The position numbers and the translations under genes were made by a program. 64,000 nucleotides of DNA from Rhodococcus sp. BP22 (GTDB lineage: Bacteria > Actinomycetota > Actinomycetes > Mycobacteriales > Mycobacteriaceae): the NCBI RefSeq assembly GCF_014281965.1, contig NZ_JACFTB010000002.1, positions 124,001-188,000 of the forward strand, in the 5' to 3' direction. Shown piece after piece: positions 46,233 to 54,417 of the stretch. The notes below the pieces were generated by a model that was not told the origin of the DNA, made no database searches, and saw nothing but the letters and a program-made list of their open reading frames with translations. Position 1 is the first letter of the stretch. The number at the start of each line of letters is the position of its first letter.

Positions 46233-47183
46233 GTGGTAGCAATCGGACATTCGAACCTCGATATTTTCCCACTGGCTCTCGGTGGCAATACCTTCGGCTG
46301 GACCAGCGACGAAAGCACGTCTTTCGAGATTCTCGACGCATTCACCGCTGGTGGTGGAAACTTCATCGACACGGCCGACTCGTATACCGCGTTCGTCGAC
46401 GGCAACTCGGGTGGCGAATCCGAATCCGTCATCGGGAACTGGACTGCCGCCCGAGGCAACCGCGACGACGTCGTCATCGCCACCAAGGTCGCCCAACATC
46501 CCGAGTTCAAGGGACTGACACCGAAGAACATAGCCGCCGCGGCCGAGGCGTCGTTGAGGCGGCTACAAAGCGATCACATCGACGTCTACTTCGCCCATAC
46601 CGATTCCGGCGACGCCCCACTCGTGGACACGCTCGCAGCGTTCGATTCGCTGATCCAGGACGGCAAGGTCCGGTACGTCGCGATCTCCAACTTCTCGGCC
46701 GATCGCGTCGCGGAATGGTTGAAGGTCGCACACGACAACGGTTTCGCCGCACCGGTCGCCCTGCAGCCGCACTACAATCTGGTCACTCGGAACGCCTACG
46801 AATCCGACCTTGCCCCACTCGCCGCCGACAACGATCTCGGAGTCTTTCCTTACTTCTCGCTGGCGTCGGGGTTCCTGACCGGCAAATACCGCGTGCGCGA
46901 GGATCTAGAGGGCGGCCAGCCCCGGAAGCAACTCGCCAAGAGCTACTTCACCGCCAAGGGACTCGAGGTTGTCGATGCGCTGAGCGAGATCGCCGAGGCT
47001 CACGAAGAAGAGATCGCCACCGTCGCGCTCGCGTGGCTGCTGCATCAGCCAACTGTTACGGCACCTATCGCGAGCGCCAGCACAATCTCTCAGCTGCCCG
47101 CGTTGATGGCCGCCCCGGCGCTGACCTTGTCGACGGACGAGCTTGCCCGGCTCGACGCGACGTCGACGGCCGTGTCCGCGTAG
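46233..47183 (+). CDS. Aldo/keto reductase
   Basis: 316 residues; GTG 46233 is 6 nt after AAGGAG. NADPH-dependent TIM-barrel reductase with catalytic tetrad in F-I-D-T-A-D-S-Y (Asp, Tyr), A-T-K-V-A-Q (Lys) and Y-F-A-H-T-D (His). The C-terminal A-S-A-S-T-I-S-Q-L motif binds the 2'-phosphate. It resembles the YajO/IolS-like subgroup. Substrate unknown. Confidence 0.92.
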   Translation: MVAIGHSNLDIFPLALGGNTFGWTSDESTSFEILDAFTAGGGNFIDTADSYTAFVDGNSGGESESVIGNWTAARGNRDDVVIATKVAQHPEFKGLTPKNIAAAAEASLRRLQSDHIDVYFAHTDSGDAPLVDTLAAFDSLIQDGKVRYVAISNFSADRVAEWLKVAHDNGFAAPVALQPHYNLVTRNAYESDLAPLAADNDLGVFPYFSLASGFLTGKYRVREDLEGGQPRKQLAKSYFTAKGLEVVDALSEIAEAHEEEIATVALAWLLHQPTVTAPIASASTISQLPALMAAPALTLSTDELARLDATSTAVSA

Positions 47184-47203
47184 GCGGGCTCTACACCGAA
47201 GTT

Positions 47204-47587
47204 TCAGGCGGTTGCGCGTGCCCGCTTGAGGGGGACGCGAAGCTTTGCGCGAATGTGGTGGATGGTGCCGTCCGGGATCAGGAAGCTTTCCTCGACCGAG
47301 ACGGTCACCATCCGCTTGCCACGCAATCCCGCATCGATGAGGAAGGTCGAGTGGACCATGTCTCCGGATTCAGTGAGTTCGATGTTCCGGATCGCGATGA
47401 TCGCACGGTAGTAGAACGCGTTGCCGAGCGCCTTGATCAAGCCCGGACCTGAAAATCCGGTGGTCAATCCGTTCTCTACGCGACGTGCGTGGGGCGCGAA
47501 CTTCACTGCGCTCGGATCGTGGGAGAGCAAGGAATCGATGTACGCCCGGGCGATTGCCTGCCGCGGACTGTCCTCTGGCGTGGTCAC
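47204..47587 (-). CDS. NTF2/SnoaL-like hypothetical protein
   Basis: 127 residues from GTG 47587. Begins with a helix A-I-A-R-A-Y-I-D-S-L-L-S-H-D-P-S-A-V-K-F-A and continues as a beta sheet: the shape and pattern of the small NTF2-like fold used by SnoaL and limonene-epoxide hydrolases. Function unknown. Divergent from the Bcr/CflA exporter gene with a 69-bp gap. Confidence 0.7.
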   Translation of the reverse strand: MTTPEDSPRQAIARAYIDSLLSHDPSAVKFAPHARRVENGLTTGFSGPGLIKALGNAFYYRAIIAIRNIELTESGDMVHSTFLIDAGLRGKRMVTVSVEESFLIPDGTIHHIRAKLRVPLKRARATA

Positions 47588-47656
47588 GATTGCGGACTCT
47601 AGCCCCAACGCTTCCCACTCGGGAACATATCGATCATCTCTGTTGCTGACCTTTGG

Positions 47657-48937
47657 GTGTCTCGAGCCCCGGAACGAACAGCGACTGTCGACCAACCAGC
47701 AGTGGTCCTCACCGAGCCGACATCGTCCGAGCGACTGAGAGTCATTCTCGTTCTCGGTGCGCTCATCGCGCTGGGCCCACTGACCATCGACATGTACCTA
47801 CCCGCACTGCCGGCGATCGTCGACGATCTGAACTCGTCCTCGGCCGCAGTGCAGCTCACGCTGACCGGAACACTGATCGGATTGGCCCTCGGCCAGCTCG
47901 TCATCGGTCCACTGTCCGACATCATCGGCCGTCGGCTGCCACTCATCGCCGGCACAGCGGTCCACGTCGTCGCATCACTGCTGTGCGTCCTCGCTCCCAA
48001 TGTCGCCGTCCTCGGTCTCTTTCGTGGGCTGCAAGGCCTGGGCGCAGCAGCAGCTGCGGTCGTGGCAATGGCCGTCGTACGCGATCTGTTCACTGGTAGA
48101 GCCGCCGCAACTGTTCTGTCCCGTCTGATGCTGGTCATGGGGGTTGCGCCGGTCCTGGCGCCGTCGCTGGGTGGAGCGGTTCTTCTTGCCGGCTCGTGGC
48201 GCTGGGTGTTCGGTGTCCTTGCCGTGCTCGGTGTGGCTTTGCTCGTCCTCGCTGTGTTCTCACTTCGTGAATCCCTGCCACCGGAGCGTCGTCGCGGTCG
48301 CGGCATCATGCCGGTGGTCCGCACCTACGGCAGCCTCCTGCGCGACGGACAGTTCGTCGTACTCGTGCTGGTTGCCGCTCTCGCGATGTCCGCCCTCTTC
48401 GCCTACGTCGCAGGTTCGTCGTTCGTGCTCCAGGAACAATTCGAACTCGACGAGCAGCAATTCGCCGTCGTATTCGCGCTCGGTGCGATTGCCCTGATCG
48501 GTGCCTCACAGCTCAACGTGGTTCTCCTCGCCCACTTCACACCGGTACGCATCGTGATCAGCGCATTGTCGGCGGGCGTGCTCGCTGCCGCAGTGATGAC
48601 CGTCCTCGCCGTCGCCGATATCGGCGGCATATTCGGCTTCCTGATTCCGCTGTGGTTCGTCCTCGGGGCAGTCGGATTCGTCATGCCGAACGCACCTGCC
48701 CTGGCTCTGTCCCGGCACGGTGAAGCCGCGGGAACTGCTGCGGCGCTGCTCGGCGCTGCACAGTTCGGGTCCGGCGCTATCGTGGCACCGGTCGTCGGTG
48801 TCCTCGGCAACGATGCCGTGGCAGTATCGGTCACGATGGTCGGTGTCTCCGCGATTGCGCTCCTCGCGCTGATCGCAGTAACTGTGAAGACCCCGACCGC
48901 GAAGACCCACACGGTGACGACGACCAGCAAGGTGTGA
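47657..48937 (+). CDS. Bcr/CflA-type multidrug MFS transporter
   Basis: 426 residues, 12 predicted membrane helices, DHA1 family. Signature P-L-T-I-D-M-Y-L-P-A-L-P in helix 1, loop motif G-P-L-S-D-I-I-G-R-R-L-P between helices 2 and 3, and the antiporter motif G-V-A-P-V-L-A-P-S-L-G-G in helix 5. It probably exports drugs or dipeptides by proton antiport. GTG 47657 is the first start; a later one at 47699-47702 is possible. DUF309 gene follows by 6 bp. Confidence 0.9.
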   Translation: MSRAPERTATVDQPAVVLTEPTSSERLRVILVLGALIALGPLTIDMYLPALPAIVDDLNSSSAAVQLTLTGTLIGLALGQLVIGPLSDIIGRRLPLIAGTAVHVVASLLCVLAPNVAVLGLFRGLQGLGAAAAAVVAMAVVRDLFTGRAAATVLSRLMLVMGVAPVLAPSLGGAVLLAGSWRWVFGVLAVLGVALLVLAVFSLRESLPPERRRGRGIMPVVRTYGSLLRDGQFVVLVLVAALAMSALFAYVAGSSFVLQEQFELDEQQFAVVFALGAIALIGASQLNVVLLAHFTPVRIVISALSAGVLAAAVMTVLAVADIGGIFGFLIPLWFVLGAVGFVMPNAPALALSRHGEAAGTAAALLGAAQFGSGAIVAPVVGVLGNDAVAVSVTMVGVSAIALLALIAVTVKTPTAKTHTVTTTSKV

Positions 48938-48943
48938 CCGCAC

Positions 48944-49414
48944 ATGCCGGACCGAGAACGCGATGCTTACGGTAAACCGCTGAATGCACGCCCCCGTGAC
49001 GGTTTGGGACGGCCGCTCGCACGCGATGCAATCGGTGTCGAACGGATCCCAGAGGACCTCAGGCTTCCGCCGCACGAGTCCATCGCGAGAGCACAACAAT
49101 TACTCGATGCCGACATGCCCTTCCATGCCCACGAAATTCTCGAAGGAACATGGAAGGACTCACCGGAACCGGAGCAGATGCTCTGGCAGGGTCTCGCTCA
49201 GCTCGCCGTAGGCCTGACACACCTTTTACGTGGCAACGCCGTGGGGGCTCGATCACTGCTCGAACAAGGCCACGATCGCATCCACGGTTACGAAGTCGAT
49301 CCGCCGTACGGACTCGATGTGGCCGGGCTTCTGGTGTGGTCGCAAGAGCTTCTCGACCGCCTGAACGACGGGGATCTTCCGCCGTCACCTTCGGCTCCTC
49401 GGCTTCTGGGCTGA
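48944..49414 (+). CDS. DUF309 protein
   Basis: 156 residues. N-terminal polar part (D-A-Y-G-K-P-L-N-A-R-P-R-D), then the DUF309 helical core with F-H-A-H-E-I-L-E-G-T-W-K and Q-G-L-A-Q-L-A-V-G-L-T-H. The conserved His and Glu could bind a metal. Function unknown; often encoded beside unrelated genes in actinobacteria. Confidence 0.85.
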   Translation: MPDRERDAYGKPLNARPRDGLGRPLARDAIGVERIPEDLRLPPHESIARAQQLLDADMPFHAHEILEGTWKDSPEPEQMLWQGLAQLAVGLTHLLRGNAVGARSLLEQGHDRIHGYEVDPPYGLDVAGLLVWSQELLDRLNDGDLPPSPSAPRLLG

Positions 49415-49458
49415 CCCCCTCTCGCCAATCGTTCCCGATCTCGCTACAGTGAGAATAG

Positions 49459-49477
49459 TTAGGTTAGGCGACACTGA
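49459..49477. promoter_or_regulatory. IdeR/DtxR-type iron box
   Basis: TTAGGTTAGGCGACACTGA matches the consensus TTAGGTTAGGCTAACCTAA at 15 of 19 positions, with the left half perfect. It lies 15 bp upstream of the GTG at 49492 and overlaps a -10-like GAGAAT, as expected for iron-dependent repression. Match counted by eye; binding is not shown. Confidence 0.65.
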
Positions 49478-49491
49478 GCGGAAGGCAGTCG

Positions 49492-50160
49492 GTGAAAGCA
49501 CAGTCCGCGGCGGCACAGGTTCCTTACTGGGTTGCAGTTCTCACTCCCGAAGAACGGCCGTTCGGAAGCCGTCGCACCGATCCCCGGATAGACACGATCG
49601 ATTCCTCGGTCGTCACTTCCTCGCGTACCCAATGGGCGGGTGCGCATCATCCACCGGCCACCACCCTGCTTGCCGTCCTCGCCGCCACCGTCGGTTCGTG
49701 GCAGAGCGATCGCTGCCGTAACTGCACCTCCGGAGTGCTCGTCGACATCGAAGCCGGCCGATTCGGCAATCTCGACGCAGCGTCCGAGGATCGTGGTTTC
49801 TTCCCGGTACGCCTTCCGTCCACCGGCCATGTCGACGTACTCACCTCCGAAGTCCGTCGCCGCGTCGCCGCAGCCCCCAACGAAGGTTTGGACTTCGGTA
49901 CCGCCAAGCACGTGCTGAGCCCTCCAGCGCTGGCACGAAGAGCCGGCGCTCAGATTTCGTTCGAGTACGGCACCGGTAAAGCCGTCCCCGACGACGGTGA
50001 CCCGCTGACCCACAACCTGTCCGTCACCTGCAACGTCATCGAAATCGAAGGCGTCACCATGGTGGACACCGAGTTCCGCTGGAACAGCCGAGTCTTCACC
50101 TGCGCAGACGTCGACGACTTCGAACGCTTCTGGGAGAAGACGATCTCGATGTTCCTCTAA
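49492..50160 (+). CDS. Orphan NRPS condensation/epimerization-like C-terminal lobe
   Basis: 222 residues from GTG 49492 (GGAAGG upstream). The order of motifs follows the second half of an NRPS condensation/epimerization domain: T-S-G-V-L-V-D-I-E-A-G-R-F-G-N, E-D-R-G-F-F-P-V-R-L, then V-R-R-R-V-A-A-A-P-N-E-G-L-D-F-G (compare V-P-N-x-G-L-G-Y-G), Q-I-S-F-E-Y-G (compare V-S-F-N-Y-L-G), and a closing strand-helix. The N-terminal lobe with HHxxxDG is absent and no carrier domain is present. Iron box upstream suggests a siderophore-linked role. Could be a regulator, chaperone-like partner or remnant. Confidence 0.6.
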   Translation: MKAQSAAAQVPYWVAVLTPEERPFGSRRTDPRIDTIDSSVVTSSRTQWAGAHHPPATTLLAVLAATVGSWQSDRCRNCTSGVLVDIEAGRFGNLDAASEDRGFFPVRLPSTGHVDVLTSEVRRRVAAAPNEGLDFGTAKHVLSPPALARRAGAQISFEYGTGKAVPDDGDPLTHNLSVTCNVIEIEGVTMVDTEFRWNSRVFTCADVDDFERFWEKTISMFL

Positions 50161-50921
50161 AGGCTCTTCAGAAATCGAACGTCCTCGGCCAGTCCGTCGG
50201 CGGGCGTTTCGAGGATCACCGGAGCGTCTGCTGCCTCGGCGACCGCGACCAACACCTCGGCATCGATCGTTCCGTCGGCGAGGTTGGCATGCCGGTCGCG
50301 CGCAGAGCCGAACTCGTCGCGCGAATTATTGAGGTGCACCAGGTCTATTCGGCCCGTGATGGCTTTGATTCGATCCACGACGCCGACGAGCTCTTCGCCT
50401 CCCGCCCAAGCGTGGCACGTATCGAGACAGAAACCGGCACCGAATTCGCCGACGGCGTCCCACAGCCGCGCAATGTCGTCGAAGTGGCGAGCCATGGCGA
50501 AATCTCCGCCCGCTGTGTTCTCGATGAAGATCGGCACGCCGAAGCCCCCCACATCCTCCTGCCGCTCGAACAACTTGCGCCAGTTCTCGACGCCCTTCGT
50601 GGTGTCCTCGCCATCACGCACGTGACCACCGTGTACGACCAGACCGATCGCGCCGATCTCGGCAGCGGCCGCAGATTGCTCGATCACTGCCTTACGCGAA
50701 GGAATCCTGATCCGATTGTTCAGGCTCGCCACGTTCAAGACATACGACGAGTGCACGACGACGTCGATGTTGCCGGCTTTCAAGTCCTCGCCCTGGGGGT
50801 GGGGCTCGAGCTTGTTCCACTTCTGCGGATCGGTGAGAAAAAGCTGAACCAGATCGACGCCGAAACTCTCCGCGGAACCGATTGGGTCGGCGGAGTCGCG
50901 GACGTGTGCCCCGATTCGCAT
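50157..50921 (-). CDS. nfo: Deoxyribonuclease IV (AP endonuclease)
   Basis: 254 residues. Cuts DNA 5' to abasic sites. Trinuclear zinc ligands can be placed: V-V-H-S-S-Y, V-V-H-G-G-H, F-I-E-N-T-A-G-G, C-L-D-T-C-H-A-W-A-G-G, V-H-L-N-N-S, D-R-H-A-N-L, and I-L-E-T-P. It overlaps the convergent condensation-like gene by 4 bp. ATG 50921. Confidence 0.93.
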   Translation of the reverse strand: MRIGAHVRDSADPIGSAESFGVDLVQLFLTDPQKWNKLEPHPQGEDLKAGNIDVVVHSSYVLNVASLNNRIRIPSRKAVIEQSAAAAEIGAIGLVVHGGHVRDGEDTTKGVENWRKLFERQEDVGGFGVPIFIENTAGGDFAMARHFDDIARLWDAVGEFGAGFCLDTCHAWAGGEELVGVVDRIKAITGRIDLVHLNNSRDEFGSARDRHANLADGTIDAEVLVAVAEAADAPVILETPADGLAEDVRFLKSL

Positions 50922-50997
50922 GTATCCATGATAGGTGGGCGCACCTCAGGGTGTCCCCCGATAGTGAAGACTCCCGAACACTGAAAGACTGAACACT

Positions 50998-51729
50998 ATG
51001 ACTGATATCGCCGCCAGCGCGATCGCCCTGACCAAAACCTACGGCTCCGGGGATACCCAAGTCCACGCTCTGCGCGAGGTGAGCGTGGAGTTCGCGCGCG
51101 GCGAGTTCACAGCAATCATGGGGCCCTCCGGTTCGGGAAAATCCACACTGATGCACTGCCTTGCGGGCCTGGACTCCGCAACGTCGGGGACCGTGACGAT
51201 CGGTGACACCGAACTGACCGACCTGTCCGACAAGCAGATGACCGGATTGCGCAGAGACCGAATCGGTTTCGTGTTCCAGTCGTTCAACCTCGTCCCCACC
51301 CTGACGGCACTGGAGAACATCACCCTCCCTCTCGACATCGCCGGCCGCACGCCGGACAAGGAATGGTTGGACACCGTGGTGAGCAAGCTCGGGATCGGTG
51401 ATCGTCTCGATCATCGCCCGAGCGAACTGTCAGGGGGACAGCAGCAGCGCGTCGCCTGCGCGCGAGCACTCGCAGGCCGGCCCGACATCGTCTTCGGCGA
51501 CGAGCCGACCGGCAACTTGGACTCGCGTTCGTCCGGCGAGGTGTTGAGCATTCTGCGCGCCGCGGCCGACGAATTCGATCAGACGGTAGTGATCGTCACT
51601 CACGATCCGCGCGCGGCAAGCTACGCGGACCGCGTCGTGTTTCTGGCCGACGGCGCTGTCATCGATCAACTGGCGAATCCGACAGCCGAGACAGTCCTCG
51701 ACCGCATGAAGCAGCTGGAGACGGTCTGA
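50998..51729 (+). CDS. ABC transporter ATPase (LolD/MacB type)
   Basis: 243 residues. Walker A G-P-S-G-S-G-K-S-T, signature L-S-G-G-Q-Q-Q-R-V, Walker B D-I-V-F-G-D-E-P-T-G-N-L-D, H-loop V-T-H-D. The D-E-P-T-G-N-L-D form is typical of the MacB/LolD/FtsE group that drives mechanotransmission rather than classical transport. Its permease follows 2 bp later. Confidence 0.93.
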   Translation: MTDIAASAIALTKTYGSGDTQVHALREVSVEFARGEFTAIMGPSGSGKSTLMHCLAGLDSATSGTVTIGDTELTDLSDKQMTGLRRDRIGFVFQSFNLVPTLTALENITLPLDIAGRTPDKEWLDTVVSKLGIGDRLDHRPSELSGGQQQRVACARALAGRPDIVFGDEPTGNLDSRSSGEVLSILRAAADEFDQTVVIVTHDPRAASYADRVVFLADGAVIDQLANPTAETVLDRMKQLETV

Positions 51730-51731
51730 TC

Positions 51732-54269
51732 ATGGCCGCCAATCCCATGCGCAAGGTCTCACTGAGAAATCTTGCCGCACACAAAGTTCGCCTTGCACTC
51801 ACTGTCCTGTCGGTCGTGCTCGGAACGGCCTTCGTCGCCGGATCGTTCGTGTTCACCGATACCTTGCAACGCACCTTCTCCTCGATCTTCTCCGATACCG
51901 CGGCAGGTGCGGATGTTCGGGTCAGTGCGGAAGAAGTCGGCTCTAGCGGAGTCCCCACCCAGGATGCCGCGACCATCGCGGCTCTACCGAACGTAGCCGC
52001 GGTCATGCCCTACGTCGGTGGGCAGATCGTCGTTCTCGACAAGTCCGGAACGACCGTCCAGTCCGGCGGTGCGCCCACCATCGGGGAGGCCTACATCCCC
52101 GATGAACAGCGACTCGGAGCGAAAGAAGACTTCCTCTCCGGTGTTGCGCCCACTGCCCCCGGTGAAGTCGCGATCAACGAGGGTGGCGCAGAGAGGTCCG
52201 GCCTCACCGTCGGGGACTCGACGCAGGTCCTCATTCCGTCCAAGGGCACGGTCGATGTCACTGTGACCGGGATCTACGACACCGCAGCCGAATCCGGCGG
52301 TTATATCGGAGTCCAGTTCCTGCAGAGCCAAGCGAACGAGCTGTTCTCGGATGGCTCGCATGTCCAGTACTACGACGTCGCTGGTAACGATCTCGCGGCA
52401 AAGGGCATGACCCAGGCCGATCTACGCGAGGAGATCGCCGCCGCGCTACCGGATGCCAAGGTGCAGACAGCAGACGAGGTACGCGCCGAGGCTCAGGACC
52501 AAATCGAATCCGCGTTGTCGTTCGTGAACTACTTCTTGCTGGCATTCGGCGGCATCGCGCTACTCGTCGGCACGTTCATCATCTACAACACCTTCTCGAT
52601 GATCGTGGCGCAGCGGGTCCGCGAACTCGCATTGCTCCGTGCCATCGGTGCAAGCCGCGGCCAGGTCAGCCGCTCGGTAGTGCTCGAAGCGCTCATCGTC
52701 GGAGTCATCGGTAGCGCGCTGGGGTTCGCCGGCGGCGTAGGGCTCGCCTACGGCCTGCGTGCTCTGCTCAACGCCTTCGACGTCGGATTACCTTCGGGCA
52801 CACTTGCTCTCGAACCGAGAACCGTCCTCGTGGCCTTTCTCGTCGGGATCGTCGTGACCGTACTGAGTGCCTACGCACCGGCCCGACGTGCCGCCAAGAT
52901 CCCGCCGATCGCGGCCATGCGAGAAGAGTTCGCCTCTGCGGGTGACAGTCTTCGCATGCGCACGATCTTCGGGATCGTGATCGGCGCGCTCGGCGCGGTT
53001 GCACTGGTCGTGGGCGCACAATCGACAGGCGGAGCCGCTGCCGGCACCGTCGGAGTCGGGGCCGTTGCCGTCATCATCGCCGTCGCGCTGGCCGCTCCGT
53101 CACTCTCGCGGCCGATTGTCGGCGCATTGGGATCGGTGCTCACTCGGCCCTTCGGTGCGATCGGCCGTCTCGCACGGACCAACTCGGTCCGCAACCCCCG
53201 CCGAACGGCAGCAACTGCCTTCGCTCTGATGCTCGGTCTGATGCTCGTCTCCGTCATCGGCGTACTCGGTGCGTCGGCGAAAGCCAGTGTGGACGCGCTC
53301 GTCGACACTGGAATCGAGGCGGACTACATCCTGAGTGGACCTCAGGCCATCGGTGTTCCCGTCGGGGCAGGACAAGCCGCCCGTAACACCCCCGGGGTGG
53401 ACAAGGTCGCAATACTGCACCCGGTACAGGTGAACATCTCCGGTGAACCCAGCTTCGGGGTTGCCCTCGACGGGACTCCCGACGGCCTGTTCGATCGAAC
53501 AGTTGTCGAGGGCGATCCAGAACTTTCCGGCAACAGCATCGCGGTCTCGCAGTCGGCGTCCAGCGAGAAGAACTGGCAGCTGGGGACCGTGGTGGACTTC
53601 GACTCGTTCGACGGTGTGCGCGTACCGGTGACCGTCACCAGCATCTACGAGGACAGTCCTCTGGTCGGTGACTGGCTCGTTTCCGAGAGCGTCTACCAGC
53701 AGGTGACCCCGAGCATCGTGCGCTCGGACATCGTGGTTCTCGTCGGCGCGGCTGCAGGCACCGATCTCGATGTCCTACGCAGCGACCTCGAGGCGTCGAC
53801 GAAGCCGTTCGTCGTCGTACAGGTACAGGATCGCGACCAATTCAAGGGCAGCCAGAGCCAACAGATCGATACTCTGCTTGCAGTTCTCTACGGGCTCCTC
53901 GCGTTGGCAGTCGTGATCGCGATTCTCGGCATCATCAACACGCTCGCTCTATCCGTGGTCGAGCGCCGTCGAGAGATCGGGATGTTGCGGGCTGTGGGGA
54001 TGCAGCGTGCCCAGGTGCGCCGCACCATCTATCTCGAGTCCCTTTTGATAGCGCTGTTCGGTGCCATCGTCGGGCTGGTCCTCGGAATAGTGTTCGGCTG
54101 GGGTTTCGTGCGGACGCTTCGCGACGAAGGGCTCGGGGTCATGACGGTTCCGTGGGGGCAGGTCATCGGGATGCTGATCGGGTCGGCGATCGTCGGAGTC
54201 GGAGCGGCCCTCTGGCCTGCCGCCAGAGCTGCGCGCACGCGGCCGTTGGAGGCCATTGCTGACGCCTGA
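51732..54269 (+). CDS. FtsX/MacB-like ABC permease
   Basis: 845 residues. Two repeats of FtsX type: N-terminal helix (about 17-40), a large extracytoplasmic MacB-like domain (about 45-250), helices near 260-390, two central helices (410-460), further helix 500, a second extracytoplasmic domain (about 520-690) and three final helices. R-E-L-A-L-L-R-A-I-G-A and R-E-I-G-M-L-R-A-V-G-M are the coupling motifs. Together with the ATPase it may extract or export lipoproteins or peptides. Confidence 0.92.
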   Translation: MAANPMRKVSLRNLAAHKVRLALTVLSVVLGTAFVAGSFVFTDTLQRTFSSIFSDTAAGADVRVSAEEVGSSGVPTQDAATIAALPNVAAVMPYVGGQIVVLDKSGTTVQSGGAPTIGEAYIPDEQRLGAKEDFLSGVAPTAPGEVAINEGGAERSGLTVGDSTQVLIPSKGTVDVTVTGIYDTAAESGGYIGVQFLQSQANELFSDGSHVQYYDVAGNDLAAKGMTQADLREEIAAALPDAKVQTADEVRAEAQDQIESALSFVNYFLLAFGGIALLVGTFIIYNTFSMIVAQRVRELALLRAIGASRGQVSRSVVLEALIVGVIGSALGFAGGVGLAYGLRALLNAFDVGLPSGTLALEPRTVLVAFLVGIVVTVLSAYAPARRAAKIPPIAAMREEFASAGDSLRMRTIFGIVIGALGAVALVVGAQSTGGAAAGTVGVGAVAVIIAVALAAPSLSRPIVGALGSVLTRPFGAIGRLARTNSVRNPRRTAATAFALMLGLMLVSVIGVLGASAKASVDALVDTGIEADYILSGPQAIGVPVGAGQAARNTPGVDKVAILHPVQVNISGEPSFGVALDGTPDGLFDRTVVEGDPELSGNSIAVSQSASSEKNWQLGTVVDFDSFDGVRVPVTVTSIYEDSPLVGDWLVSESVYQQVTPSIVRSDIVVLVGAAAGTDLDVLRSDLEASTKPFVVVQVQDRDQFKGSQSQQIDTLLAVLYGLLALAVVIAILGIINTLALSVVERRREIGMLRAVGMQRAQVRRTIYLESLLIALFGAIVGLVLGIVFGWGFVRTLRDEGLGVMTVPWGQVIGMLIGSAIVGVGAALWPAARAARTRPLEAIADA

Positions 54270-54417
54270 TCGTCGATGCCCACCCTCTTGTCCAAATGTA
54301 ACGATGTCATAAGGGTTGCGCATAAAACGACCCTAGGGTTACCTTGTAGCGCGTAAACAGACTCAACGACGGTTTCTAGTCAAGACCCGAATGGGCTGTA
54401 GCACTGCAAGGGGGGGC

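Noticed and set aside
54330..54339. Palindrome ACCCTAGGGT before the A-T-TE gene
   Set aside because: A 10-bp palindrome with no second copy or regulator nearby; could easily be chance.
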